Part shown: positions 24,160 to 33,790 of the stretch, piece after piece
Position numbering within the stretch: the stretch's first letter is position 1
How the letters are laid out: every line of letters begins with the position of its first letter
Notes under the pieces: model-generated
Seen by the model: only the letters and a program-made list of their open reading frames with translations
Databases searched by the model: none
What the model was told of the DNA's origin: nothing
Made by a program: the position numbers and the translations under genes
From: an uncultured Pelagibacteraceae bacterium
GTDB lineage: Bacteria; Pseudomonadota; Alphaproteobacteria; Pelagibacterales; Pelagibacteraceae
Assembly (NCBI GenBank): GCA_902524545.1
Contig: CABZDW010000008.1
Span: 1-52,944 of the forward strand
Reading direction: 5' to 3'
DNA length: 52,944 bases

Positions 24160-26786
24160 TATAAACTTTCTATGGTTAATGATATTTTTTGGATATCATT
24201 TTTTAGATTACTATAGTTAGTTTTTTCTTGTTCAACAATATTTTTTGGAGCTCTATCAGTAAATCCTTTATTAGATAATCGCTGAGATATTTTGTCCATT
24301 TCCTCTTTGTATTTATTCTGTCTTTTAATTAAGTTTTCTTTGATTAGATTTAAATCCACATTTTCGTCAAAATAGATCTTAAATATGTCCCCTGAGATAA
24401 CCAAAGTTGCAGAAGGTTTTTTTTGGTCTTTCTCATAGAAATTATTGATACGACCGAGCTTTTTGAGAATAATCTCATTGTTAGTCATTAATGCTTTATT
24501 TTTTTTAGCAATTTTAGTCATTGAAATGTCAATAAATGAACCTGGACTTACATTTAATTCATTTTTAAAAGATCTAAGTTCAGAGATAACACTTATGATC
24601 TTCTCTACTTCCTTTAAAGATTGATCTTTTTTAGCCTTTCCTGATGGCCAATTAGCATACATTAAGAAGTTCTTATCTGATTTATCAAATTTATTTTTTA
24701 ACCAGATTTGCTCAGTAACAAATGGAATAAATGGGTGAAGAATAATAAGTATTTGTTTAAATACGAAAGCAGATACTTCTTTTACTTCTTTTTTAGCACC
24801 TTCATCGTCTGAAAAAAGAATAGTTTTCGAGAGCTCAATATACCAGTCACAATAAGAGTGCCAAGCAAACTGATAAGCATTTTTCGCTGCCTCATCAAAT
24901 CGATAATCTTTAAGATTTTTTTCAATTTTTTCTTTTGTTTGAATAAGCTCTGAATAAATCCACTTATTGATATTAAGCCTGATTTTAGGAGCTTTATCTG
25001 TTTTATTAAAATCACATTTATTAGTAATTAAAAAATTATTAGCATTCCATAATTTATTTAAAAAATTTCTATATCCTTTAACTCTATCTTCTGAAAGCTT
25101 CACATCAGTACCAGGTGACGCCATCGAAAGTAGAGTAAATCTTAAAGCATCTGCACTATATTTTTCAATTAAATCTAATGGATCAATTACATTTCCTTTA
25201 GACTTAGACATCTTTTGTCCTTTTTCATCTCTAACTAATGCATGAACATAAATATCTTTAAATGGCTCTTTGTTTAAAAATTCCATTCCAAACATCATCA
25301 TTCTTGCTACCCAAAAAAAAATAATATCAAAACCAGTTACCAAAACAGTTGTTGGATAAAATTTTTTAACAAAATCTTTATTGTCTGGCCAACCCAAAGT
25401 TGCAAAAGGCCATAAGCCAGAAGAAAACCATGTATCTAAAACGTCTGGATCTCTAGTAATTTTAACATCTTTTTTATAAAATTTTTTAGCTTGTTTTTTT
25501 GCATCATCTTCATTTAATGCAACAAAAATTTTTTTATCAGGTCCATACCAAGCTGGTATTTGATGGCCCCACCAAAGTTGTCTAGAAATACACCAAGGCT
25601 CAATATTATTCATCCATTGAAAATAAGTCTTTGACCAATTTTCTGGAAAGAAATTTGTTTTTTTTGATTTAACTATTTGTTTGGCTTTAACAGATAATTT
25701 TTTTGCATTTACAAACCATTGCTCTGTTAAAAAAGGTTCAATAACTGAATTTGATCTATCCCCATATGGTACTTTATTTCTAATATTTTCCTCTTTAACA
25801 AAAAAATCTTTTTCTTTTAATTCATTTAAAATTTTTTTACGTGCTTCAAATCTATCTAATCCAACATAATCTTTAAGTACATTATTATTAATTTTTCCAT
25901 CCTCAGTGAACACATTAATAATTTCTAGCTTATTTCTTTGTCCAACATCATAGTCGTTAAAGTCATGTGCAGGAGTAATCTTTAGTGCACCAGTCCCCTG
26001 TTCCGGGTCAGCATAATTATCTTTTATAATTTTTATTTTTCTACCAACGATTGGAATAGTGACAGTTTTGCCCACATATTTTTTAAATCTTTTGTCTTTT
26101 GGATTAACAGCAATAGCTGTATCACCAAGCATTGTTTCGGGTCTTGTAGTTGCAATAGTTATAAAATCTGATGAATTATTTATTGGATATCTAATATAGT
26201 AGATCTTTGAGTTCATTTCCCTTTGATCAACCTCTAGATCGGATATTGCAGTTTTTAATACTGTGTCCCAATTGACTAATTTTTCTGCTTTATAAATTAA
26301 TTTTTTTTTATGTAATTCAACAAAAACCTTAACTACTGATTTTGACAAATTATCATCCATTGTAAAAGCGTTTCTAGACCAATCACAAGAACACCCAAGT
26401 TTTTTGAGTTGATTGATAATTATATCTCCATACTGATTTTTCCATTCCCATACCTTTTCTATAAATTTTTCCCTACCTAAATCATTTTTATTTAAATTTT
26501 CTTTTTCAAGTTGTTTTTCAACAAGTGCTTGCGTTGCGATACCAGCGTGATCGGTTCCTGGTTGCCACAAAGTCTCGTAATTATTCATTCGATAATAACG
26601 AACTAAAAGGTCTTGAATTGAATTATTTAAAGCATGACCCATATGTAAACTTCCAGTTACATTTGGTGGAGGAATTACAATTGAATATTTTTTAGAATTT
26701 TTCTTTGGTTTAAATAGTTTTTTTTTTTCCCAATAAGAATATATATTATCTTCTACTTCAGAATGTATATATTTATCACTATTCAT
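24159..26786 (-). CDS. valS: Valyl-tRNA synthetase
   Basis: Class I valyl-tRNA synthetase (875 aa). HIGH motif: [20 protein letters not shown]; editing (CP1) domain with [17 protein letters not shown] loop: [19 protein letters not shown]. Anticodon domain and C-terminal coiled-coil arm (about residues 810-875) are present, so the enzyme is complete. It is first in the valS-ilvD-manC-dgkA run, with a 120-base AT-rich gap to the divergent tRNA-Cys gene. Confidence 0.98.
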   Translation of the reverse strand: MNSDKYIHSEVEDNIYSYWEKKKLFKPKKNSKKYSIVIPPPNVTGSLHMGHALNNSIQDLLVRYYRMNNYETLWQPGTDHAGIATQALVEKQLEKENLNKNDLGREKFIEKVWEWKNQYGDIIINQLKKLGCSCDWSRNAFTMDDNLSKSVVKVFVELHKKKLIYKAEKLVNWDTVLKTAISDLEVDQREMNSKIYYIRYPINNSSDFITIATTRPETMLGDTAIAVNPKDKRFKKYVGKTVTIPIVGRKIKIIKDNYADPEQGTGALKITPAHDFNDYDVGQRNKLEIINVFTEDGKINNNVLKDYVGLDRFEARKKILNELKEKDFFVKEENIRNKVPYGDRSNSVIEPFLTEQWFVNAKKLSVKAKQIVKSKKTNFFPENWSKTYFQWMNNIEPWCISRQLWWGHQIPAWYGPDKKIFVALNEDDAKKQAKKFYKKDVKITRDPDVLDTWFSSGLWPFATLGWPDNKDFVKKFYPTTVLVTGFDIIFFWVARMMMFGMEFLNKEPFKDIYVHALVRDEKGQKMSKSKGNVIDPLDLIEKYSADALRFTLLSMASPGTDVKLSEDRVKGYRNFLNKLWNANNFLITNKCDFNKTDKAPKIRLNINKWIYSELIQTKEKIEKNLKDYRFDEAAKNAYQFAWHSYCDWYIELSKTILFSDDEGAKKEVKEVSAFVFKQILIILHPFIPFVTEQIWLKNKFDKSDKNFLMYANWPSGKAKKDQSLKEVEKIISVISELRSFKNELNVSPGSFIDISMTKIAKKNKALMTNNEIILKKLGRINNFYEKDQKKPSATLVISGDIFKIYFDENVDLNLIKENLIKRQNKYKEEMDKISQRLSNKGFTDRAPKNIVEQEKTNYSNLKNDIQKISLTIESL

Positions 26787-26849
26787 GGATTAAGTAGTTT
26801 ATAATTTATTAATCCAAATTAACAATAATCAAATTAAATCGTTATTTAA

Positions 26850-26877
26850 TAGACTAATCACAAATATTTTATATAAA
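26850..26877 (+). promoter_or_regulatory. Candidate sigma-70-type promoter for tRNA-Cys and tRNA-Asn
   Basis: TAGACT (26850-26855) and TATAAA (26872-26877) with a 16-base spacer, ending 29 bases before the mature 5' end of tRNA-Cys. In such AT-rich DNA hexamers occur by chance, so this rests mainly on position. Confidence 0.4.
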
Positions 26878-26906
26878 ACCCTTTGTAGCTATCTACTAAA
26901 ACATCT

Positions 26907-26980
26907 GGCAACGTGGCGGAATGGTTACGCAGAGGATTGCAAATCCTTGTATCCCGGTTCGATTCCGGGCGTTGCCTCCA
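26907..26980 (+). tRNA. tRNA-Cys (GCA)
   Basis: A 74-base cloverleaf with encoded CCA. Acceptor arms GGCAACG and CGTTGCC pair perfectly; the anticodon stem-loop GAGGA-TTGCAAA-TCCTT gives anticodon GCA; the T arm CCGGTTCGATTCCGG is standard. Discriminator base is T, as expected for tRNA-Cys. It lies 51 bases upstream of tRNA-Asn, and the pair is probably co-transcribed. Confidence 0.97.
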
Positions 26981-27031
26981 AAAAAATTCTTGTTTTAGTC
27001 TTAAAAGAAAGTAAGTTTGAGTTTTTTATAT

Positions 27032-27107
27032 TCCTCGGTAGCTCAGTTGGTAGAGCAGTTGACTGTTAATCAATTGGTCGCAGGTTCGAGTCCTGCCCGA
27101 GGAGCCA
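27032..27107 (+). tRNA. tRNA-Asn (GTT)
   Basis: A 76-base cloverleaf with encoded CCA. Acceptor arms TCCTCGG and CCGAGGA pair perfectly; the anticodon loop CTGTTAA gives GTT for asparagine; the D arm (AGCTCAGTTGGTAGAGC) and T arm (GCAGGTTCGAGTCCTGC) are canonical; discriminator G. Nine bases separate it from the end of the convergent XRE regulator gene. Confidence 0.97.
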
Positions 27108-27116
27108 ATTTTATTT

Positions 27117-27482
27117 TTATCCGAGCTTTGAAATACCTGATACCTGTAACGATTTAGTAAATTTTATTTTTTGATCAGAGTTTAACTCAGAATACAATTT
27201 TACTAAAAAATTATAATTTACATTCATATGTCCTTCTTGAGATTTTTCTAAGTTTACTAAATATTCTGAAAAATCCTCAAAAAAATAGTTTATCGGAACT
27301 TTTAAATAATTTGAAAGTTGTAATAATCTTATTGAACTTACACCATTAGTACCTTTTTCATATTTTTGTATTTGTTGAAATGTTACGTTGATTGCTTTTG
27401 CTACTTTTGTTTGAGTTAAACCTAAAGCTAGCCTTCTAAGCTTAAGCTTGTTGCCTAAATGCTTATTAAAATTATCTTCCAT
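27117..27482 (-). CDS. XRE-family helix-turn-helix transcriptional regulator
   Basis: A 121-residue regulator with an N-terminal Cro/CI-type HTH (about residues 11-66: LRRLALGLTQTKVAKAINV followed by FQQIQKYEKGTNGVSS). The remainder is a short helical tail with no recognised ligand domain. This resembles a widespread alphaproteobacterial single-copy XRE regulator. Targets cannot be told from the sequence. It is on the same strand as and downstream of aapP, separated by 163 bases, so it probably has its own promoter. Confidence 0.88.
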   Translation of the reverse strand: MEDNFNKHLGNKLKLRRLALGLTQTKVAKAINVTFQQIQKYEKGTNGVSSIRLLQLSNYLKVPINYFFEDFSEYLVNLEKSQEGHMNVNYNFLVKLYSELNSDQKIKFTKSLQVSGISKLG

Positions 27483-27645
27483 TAAGACCCCTCTTAATTA
27501 TATTTAAAGGCTGATTGAACTAGTTTTTAATCTTCACTGCAACTAAATTCTTTTTAATTTTTAAAGAAAAATCCTTCTAAATGAGAAATATGTCAAGAAA
27601 TACTTACTGCTTTATCTAAAAAATATTGCTTGAATTTACTGCTAT

Positions 27646-28380
<735 letters not shown>

Positions 28381-28385
28381 TTATT

Positions 28386-29828
28386 TTAACGATCTGTTTT
28401 ATATTTTTGTTCTAAGTTATAGCTATATTTACTCATTGCATAACAAATAATCCAGAAAATTATAGCAGCAAAAACGTAACCTTCCATTGCAAAACCTAAC
28501 CATTCTGGATTTGTTTTAGCTAAATTTAACATTCCTACTATTTCTAAAAGACCAACAACAAAAATTAGTGGTGTATCTTTAACTAAAGCTAAAAATGTAT
28601 TAGCTATACCTGGAATTACAAGTTTTAAAGCTTGGGGTAAAATTACAAATATATGCATTCTCCAATATCCCATTCCTAAGGATTTTGCAGCTTCGTATTG
28701 ACCCCTCGGAAGAGCTTGTAAACCACCTCTTATAACTTCAGCAACGTATGCTGCTTCAAATAAAGAGATAGCTATGATGCATCTTACCAATTTATCAATG
28801 AAAAAATCTGCTGGTAAAAACATTGGAAACATTACAGCAGACATAAATAATACTGTAATTAATGGAACACCTCTCCAAAATTCAATGAAACCAATTGATA
28901 TGTATCTAATTAAAGGAAATCCAGATCTTCTTCCAAGCGCAAAAGCCATACCTATAGGGAAACAAAAGATCAAACAAAAGAAGGAAATTATAAAAGTTAA
29001 AGATAATCCACCCCAAGCACCGGTTTCTACCCAATTTAATCCATCTAATTTTCCAAGTTCAATTAATTCTTCGTAAAAAATAAAATATTTTAACAAAATA
29101 TAAAGACCAAAGGGAACAATTAAAAAGTAATAAAACTTAAATTTACTTGGAATAAAAAAACCAATTATTATAGAAAGTATCGCAGCAATTATTCCATATG
29201 AAAAATCAAAAAATACTGGGCCTCCTGAAATAAAGAAAAAGATAAACAAGAAAGCTATAAAAGGATAAATTACGACATAGTATAAGGTTAAATATTTTTT
29301 AAACTTATCACTTGCAAAGTATCCAACTGATCCAAGTAAAGCTAATGCAATAAATGACAGATTTATTCTCCATTGTTCCCCGTTAGGATACATGCCGTAC
29401 ATAAATCTTCTCATCCAAACTTTTATATAAGTCCAGCAAGCACCTGTACCTGTACAAACATCTTTTGAATCACCTGCAAAGCTAGCATCAACAAAAAACC
29501 AACTTAGTATCGGAGGAATTGATTTTATAATTATAAATATAATTAATAATGATAATATTGCATTAAAGTTGTTAGTATTGATATGCTTATTTAGTTGATC
29601 TAGTTGTTTAATGCCACTTAATTCAATCCTTATAAAATAAAGACCAATAAAACCAAGTGTTAATGGCAAAAAGTAACTTATAAAACCAGGTAAAAAACCT
29701 GTTACATTCAAGCTAAAAAAAGAGTTTAAAAGAACATCTAAAACACTAACAAGGAACAAAAAAGAACCCAGATATAAGAAGGTATTAAGATTAGACTTAT
29801 CTGGTTTTAAAAAATTAATTTTAGACAT
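28386..29828 (-). CDS. aapM: General L-amino acid ABC transporter, permease AapM
   Basis: Inner-membrane permease (480 aa) with about ten helices. The C-terminal half has the binding-protein-dependent transport signature EVIRGGLQALPRGQYEAAKSLG that contacts the ATPase. The N-terminal half carries an extra membrane/periplasmic region with a CTGTGACWTY loop, as in AapM. I placed the start at 29828, where ATG overlaps the aapQ stop by one base and the protein begins MSKINFLKPDK; an upstream ATG at 29864 would overlap aapQ by 37 bases. Confidence 0.93.
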   Translation of the reverse strand: MSKINFLKPDKSNLNTFLYLGSFLFLVSVLDVLLNSFFSLNVTGFLPGFISYFLPLTLGFIGLYFIRIELSGIKQLDQLNKHINTNNFNAILSLLIIFIIIKSIPPILSWFFVDASFAGDSKDVCTGTGACWTYIKVWMRRFMYGMYPNGEQWRINLSFIALALLGSVGYFASDKFKKYLTLYYVVIYPFIAFLFIFFFISGGPVFFDFSYGIIAAILSIIIGFFIPSKFKFYYFLIVPFGLYILLKYFIFYEELIELGKLDGLNWVETGAWGGLSLTFIISFFCLIFCFPIGMAFALGRRSGFPLIRYISIGFIEFWRGVPLITVLFMSAVMFPMFLPADFFIDKLVRCIIAISLFEAAYVAEVIRGGLQALPRGQYEAAKSLGMGYWRMHIFVILPQALKLVIPGIANTFLALVKDTPLIFVVGLLEIVGMLNLAKTNPEWLGFAMEGYVFAAIIFWIICYAMSKYSYNLEQKYKTDR

Positions 29829-30979
29829 TATTTTTCCTGAATTGCTATTTTGTTGTTGTACCAATTCATGAATAATGAAATTGCTATACTTAAAGATAAA
29901 TATGTAAACATTGTTATAGATACTATTTCAATTGCCTTACCCGTTTGCATTAAAGCAGTTCCAGCAAAAACTAGAACCAAATCAGGATATGCTATGGCCG
30001 CAGCTAATGAAGAGTTTTTAGTGAGATTAAGATATTGATTTGTTGTAGGTGGTATTATTATTCTTAAAGCTTGAGGCATCACTACTAACTTAAGTACCTG
30101 ATTTGGTGTTAAACCAATTGATGCAGCAGCTTCTTTTTGACCTTTACCTATACCTTGAATTCCTGCTCTTACACACTCAGCTATAAAAGTTGCAGTGTAT
30201 AAAGATAAAGATAACGCCAAAGCTATCAATTCAGGAGGTAAACTTACACCACCCTCATAGATAAATGATGTGGTTGCTAATTGCTTTAAAACAGGAACTT
30301 CAAAGGATAATCTAACTCCTCCTATCAAAAAACTGATAAGAGGTAAAACGAGGATTAAGCCTATTGATATAAGCAAAACTGGTGTTTGTTTACCTTGTGT
30401 CTCTTGTAATTTTTTTGCTTGGTATCGAATTACTATTATAGCAATAATTGCAGCTACTATTGAATAAAAGAAAATATCAAAATTTTGCCAAATAAAAGCA
30501 GGAACATACAAACCTTTTATTGTTAGAAATGCAATTCCAAACATCGCTTCAGCATCTTGCGGAAGTGGTAAAGCTCTCAAAGCAGCAAAATACCAAAAAA
30601 ATATTTGTAAAAGTAAAGGTATATTTCTAAAAAATTCAACATAAAAGGCAGCAAATTTGTTTATTAAATAATTAGGTGAAAGCCTCGCAATTCCAACTAT
30701 CACGCCCAGAATAGTCGCAATTACAATACCAATTACTGAAACAAGAATAGTATTTAGTAAACCAACTAGATATGCTCTAAAATATGAATGAGATCCGTCA
30801 TACTCTATTAGGGAAAATTGAACATCAAAAGAGGACTCTTGTGACAAAAATCCATATCCAAAGTCAATACCTCTGTTTTCCATATTGACTTGTGCATTAT
30901 ACGTAAAAAAACCAAAGACAAGAACAACAGCTATAACTGTCATTAATTGTGGCCCTATATCTTTAAGTTTAAAATTCAC
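29828..30979 (-). CDS. aapQ: General L-amino acid ABC transporter, permease AapQ
   Basis: Permease (383 aa) pairing with AapM. N-terminal NMENRGIDFGYGFLSQESSF is typical of AapQ; the coupling motif is ECVRAGIQGIGKGQKEAAASIG near residue 270. About eight helices. It follows aapJ after a 74-base gap that contains a strong intrinsic terminator, so only part of the transcription from the aapJ promoter is expected to reach it. Confidence 0.95.
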   Translation of the reverse strand: MNFKLKDIGPQLMTVIAVVLVFGFFTYNAQVNMENRGIDFGYGFLSQESSFDVQFSLIEYDGSHSYFRAYLVGLLNTILVSVIGIVIATILGVIVGIARLSPNYLINKFAAFYVEFFRNIPLLLQIFFWYFAALRALPLPQDAEAMFGIAFLTIKGLYVPAFIWQNFDIFFYSIVAAIIAIIVIRYQAKKLQETQGKQTPVLLISIGLILVLPLISFLIGGVRLSFEVPVLKQLATTSFIYEGGVSLPPELIALALSLSLYTATFIAECVRAGIQGIGKGQKEAAASIGLTPNQVLKLVVMPQALRIIIPPTTNQYLNLTKNSSLAAAIAYPDLVLVFAGTALMQTGKAIEIVSITMFTYLSLSIAISLFMNWYNNKIAIQEK

Positions 30980-31000
30980 AATTTTGATAATATATGAGTT

Positions 31001-31035
31001 TAAAAAAAAAGGGCTAGATAAATCTAGCCCTTTTT
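31001..31035 (-). terminator. Rho-independent terminator after aapJ, inside the aap operon
   Basis: GGGCTAGAT pairs perfectly with ATCTAGCCC (31011-31030) and on the minus strand is followed by nine T residues. A run of five A precedes it, so the element could also work in reverse. It is the strongest terminator in the window. Sitting between the binding-protein gene and the permease genes, it probably sets a high ratio of AapJ to transporter, as in many ABC operons. Confidence 0.9.
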
Positions 31036-31053
31036 AATTATTTATAACTTAAA

Positions 31054-32094
31054 TTATCTTGATGGTGGAACGTATAAAATACCACCTTTAGTCCATAATT
31101 CATTTGGACCTCTGTCTGGTAAAATACCAGTGTCAGCTATATTTCTCTTATAACTTTCACCATAATTTCCAACTTGTTTGATAATTCTTAAGTTCCACTC
31201 ATTATCTAAACCGAATGCTGCACCCATTTCACCTTCAGCTCCAACTAATCTTTTGATAGCTGGGTTGTCTGAAGTTTTCATCATGTCTGCATTTGCTGAA
31301 GTAATTCCATATTCTTCAGCTTCGATCATTGTATTTAAAGACCATCTTACGATATCTTCCCACACTGAATCACCTTGTCTCACAACGGGACCTAATGGCT
31401 CCTTCGAAACAGTTTCAGGTAACACAATGTGTTCATCTGGATTAGACATTTTTGTTCTCTGTGCAGCAAGACCAGATTTATCAGTAGTGTAAGTATCACA
31501 TCTACCTGCATCATAAGCAGCTACAACTTCATCAGCTTTTTCGAAAGCAACTGGTTCATATTTGATCCCTTTAGAATTAAAGAAGTCTCTCATATTTAAC
31601 TCAGTTGTTGTACCAATGTTAGTACAAGCTGAGATACCATTTTTGAATTGGCTTGTTGAAGTAATACCAGAACTTTTTCTAACCATAAAACCTTGGCCAT
31701 CGTAGAAATTTACTCCTACGAATGTAAGTCCGATATCAGCATCTCTAGAAAGAGTCCAAGTTGTGTTTCTTGATAAGATATCGATCTCACCAGAAGTTAA
31801 AGCTGTAAATCTTTCTTTAGCACTTAGTGGTGTAAACTTAACTTTGTTTGCATCACCTAATACTGCAGCAGCTACCGCCCTACATACATCAACATCTATA
31901 CCAGTCCAATTTCCTGCAGCGTCGGCGTTAGAAAATCCTGGAAGACCTTGAGATACTCCACATCTTACAAAACCCTTTTTTTGAGTGTTTTTAAGTGTTT
32001 TAGATTTTTTAGCAGCCATAGACTCTGTTGTAAATGTGAACAACACAGCTACCATAGCAACTAAAGAAGTTAATTGTTTTAAGTATTTAAACAT
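31054..32094 (-). CDS. aapJ: General L-amino acid ABC transporter, periplasmic binding protein
   Basis: Periplasmic solute-binding protein (346 aa), family 3, with a signal peptide ending near AMAAKK (residues 1-28). Family features are VRCGVSQGLPGFSNADAAGNWTGID-type start of the mature protein, DVDVCRAVAAAVLGD, and the RWSLNTMIEAEEYGI segment. It binds amino acids and delivers them to AapQM. Strong AAGAGGAAG ribosome-binding site. The DNA here is somewhat GC-richer and more codon-regular than its neighbours, fitting very high expression. Its leader carries two perfect stem-loops. Confidence 0.96.
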   Translation of the reverse strand: MFKYLKQLTSLVAMVAVLFTFTTESMAAKKSKTLKNTQKKGFVRCGVSQGLPGFSNADAAGNWTGIDVDVCRAVAAAVLGDANKVKFTPLSAKERFTALTSGEIDILSRNTTWTLSRDADIGLTFVGVNFYDGQGFMVRKSSGITSTSQFKNGISACTNIGTTTELNMRDFFNSKGIKYEPVAFEKADEVVAAYDAGRCDTYTTDKSGLAAQRTKMSNPDEHIVLPETVSKEPLGPVVRQGDSVWEDIVRWSLNTMIEAEEYGITSANADMMKTSDNPAIKRLVGAEGEMGAAFGLDNEWNLRIIKQVGNYGESYKRNIADTGILPDRGPNELWTKGGILYVPPSR

Positions 32095-32113
32095 TTTTCT
32101 TCCTCTTGTTTAT

Positions 32114-32150
32114 TTATTTGTTAACAAATAATTCAAAATCACTTTTGAAT
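32114..32150 (-). promoter_or_regulatory. Two adjacent perfect inverted repeats in the aapJ 5' leader
   Basis: TTATTTGTTAACAAATAA (32114-32131) is an 18-base perfect palindrome about 20 bases upstream of the aapJ start. Immediately beside it, ATTCAAAA (32131-32138) pairs perfectly with TTTTGAAT (32143-32150) around a four-base loop. On the minus-strand transcript they would form two consecutive hairpins before the ribosome-binding site. They could stabilise the mRNA, act as operator sites, or hide a regulatory switch. Confidence 0.6.
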
Positions 32151-32157
32151 ATTCACA

Positions 32158-32186
32158 ATTTAAGCACGTTCAAAAATAGTCTTCAA
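32158..32186 (-). promoter_or_regulatory. Candidate aapJ promoter
   Basis: On the minus strand TTGAAG (32181-32186) and TTAAAT (32158-32163) are separated by 17 bases. This would place the transcript start near 32151, exactly at the outer edge of the first leader hairpin. A further inverted repeat, ATTAGG-N8-CCTAAT (32196-32215), lies just upstream and could be an activator or repressor site. Positional inference only. Confidence 0.35.
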
Positions 32187-32268
32187 GAGGAATTTATTAG
32201 GTTTTTTGTCCTAATGAAATTCTAGTCAAGATAATAATAACTTCTAAATAACAGTAAAAATTGATGTC

Positions 32269-32345
32269 TGGCGCGCCCTGGAGGATTCGAACCTCCGACC
32301 CTCGGTTTAGAAAACCGATGCTCTATCCAGCTGAGCTAAGGGCGC
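32269..32345 (-). tRNA. tRNA-Arg (TCT)
   Basis: A 77-base cloverleaf on the minus strand with encoded CCA. Acceptor arms GCGCCCT and AGGGCGC pair perfectly; the anticodon stem TCGGT/ACCGA encloses TTTCTAA, giving anticodon TCT, which reads AGA, the preferred arginine codon in such AT-rich genomes. D arm AGCTCAGCTGGATAGAGC and T arm GGAGGTTCGAATCCTCC are canonical. It lies 34 bases after trkH and may be read through from that operon. Confidence 0.97.
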
Positions 32346-32379
32346 ATTAAAAAATTAATCTTACATATACAATAATAAG

Positions 32380-33786
32380 TTAATTTTTAAAAAGGAATTT
32401 TCTTATTAAAAGTAAAATTGTTAATAACTCAATCCGGCCTACAATCATAAAGAAAATAAGATAATATTTACTAAATAATTGAAGGTTATTAAAATCGAAT
32501 TCTTCTAAACCATAGATTGAGGAGTTCACAGTATTCATCAAAGTTAAAATCGATAATTTAAATGAATTAACGAATGTTATTCCACTTAAACTCAACAAAG
32601 AGGTCAATAAAAATAAAGATAAAATAAATATTATTATTGTTAGAAAATATTTATTTATTTCGTCAAGATTAAAATTAATTTTAGTGAAGATTAACTTATT
32701 CATAAAAACATTTTTAGGTCTACTAAAAGATAAGATTTGATTTAGAGAAAACTTAAATAATGAATAGATTTTGATAAATCTTAAACCAGAGCTTGTTGAA
32801 AAAAAAGATCCACCTATAATCACCAAAATTAAGTATATAAAATTAAGATTTTCTTGGCCTTGACTTAACGAAAAGCCAATATTTGTCATACTGCTAATTA
32901 TTGCAAAAAGATTTATAAAAAAATCATAATTAAAACTAAAAAAAAGAAAAAAAGTAGTTACTACAACCACTAAATAAACAAATAAGTGTAGATCTTCATA
33001 GAAAAAATTGACATTTTTTTTTCTTAAAAAAATTAAATTATATGAAAAGAAAAGACTAAAAAAAGAAAAAAGCATCAACAATGAAAATATAATTACCTGG
33101 CCATTTTCTTTAATTATTGTTGATAATTCATTTACAGGTAGAAAACCACCTGATGAAATTATTGTTAAAGCCAAATTTAATGAATCAAATGTTCTAATCG
33201 AAAAAATATTTAATACTATAAATATCAATATCGTTAATGATGAATACAAAATAAAAATTTTTACTGCTTGTTTTAAAATTTCTGAACTATTAAAAGATAT
33301 AAAATTTGTTAAAGTTTTTTTAAAACTATCATCATAAATATCTATTAAATAGATTATAGAGAATAAAAAATAAAGACCACCTATCCATTGAGTGGATGAT
33401 CTCCAGATAATAAGACTTTGATCAACTAGTCTTATATTATCAAAGACTGTGAAACCAGTCGATGTAAATCCTGATATTGCTTCAAAAAAAGAATTAGAAA
33501 AAGTTAGATTGTAAATACTAAAATAATATGGAATTGATAATACTAATGGTATTAATAGATAACCTAAAAAAATAGTTAATATTTTCTCAAAAATGTTAGA
33601 TTTAAAATCATACTTTCCAAATTTAAAGAAAACTATAAATAAAATAAATGATGTAACTAAAGTATAATAATAAGTATCTAAATTTAGATATAAATTGAAA
33701 TAGTAAGAATAAAGAATATTAAAAAAAGAGAGTATTGAAACAATACCAAAAAAAAAACTTAAATATTTGATCTGTAATTTAAACAT
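32380..33786 (-). CDS. trkH: Potassium uptake protein TrkH
   Basis: Trk/Ktr-type K+ translocating subunit (468 aa), strongly hydrophobic. The four filter loops with their glycines are recognisable: SGFTSTGFTVFDNI, TIISSGGFLPVNEL, SSMTNIGFSLSQG and MNTVNSSIYGLEEF. N-terminal sequence is diverged and very AT-rich. It follows trkA by four bases, so the channel and its gating subunit are made together. Both lie downstream of the NtrYX two-component genes, an arrangement that differs from the usual alphaproteobacterial trkA-hfq-hflX order. Confidence 0.92.
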   Translation of the reverse strand: MFKLQIKYLSFFFGIVSILSFFNILYSYYFNLYLNLDTYYYTLVTSFILFIVFFKFGKYDFKSNIFEKILTIFLGYLLIPLVLSIPYYFSIYNLTFSNSFFEAISGFTSTGFTVFDNIRLVDQSLIIWRSSTQWIGGLYFLFSIIYLIDIYDDSFKKTLTNFISFNSSEILKQAVKIFILYSSLTILIFIVLNIFSIRTFDSLNLALTIISSGGFLPVNELSTIIKENGQVIIFSLLMLFSFFSLFFSYNLIFLRKKNVNFFYEDLHLFVYLVVVVTTFFLFFSFNYDFFINLFAIISSMTNIGFSLSQGQENLNFIYLILVIIGGSFFSTSSGLRFIKIYSLFKFSLNQILSFSRPKNVFMNKLIFTKINFNLDEINKYFLTIIIFILSLFLLTSLLSLSGITFVNSFKLSILTLMNTVNSSIYGLEEFDFNNLQLFSKYYLIFFMIVGRIELLTILLLIRKFLFKN

Positions 33787-33790
33787 TCAA

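Noticed and set aside
26907-27107. The tRNA pair next to an XRE regulator as an integration site of a mobile element
   Set aside because: No integrase, no repeated tRNA 3' end nearby, and base composition and gene content of the flanks are ordinary core genome.
27483-27645. The 163-base gap between the XRE regulator and aapP as a small RNA or CRISPR leader
   Set aside because: AT-rich, only a weak TTCTTT/AAAGAA pairing, no repeats and no conserved RNA features that I recognise; most likely the promoter of the XRE gene and the end of the aap transcript.
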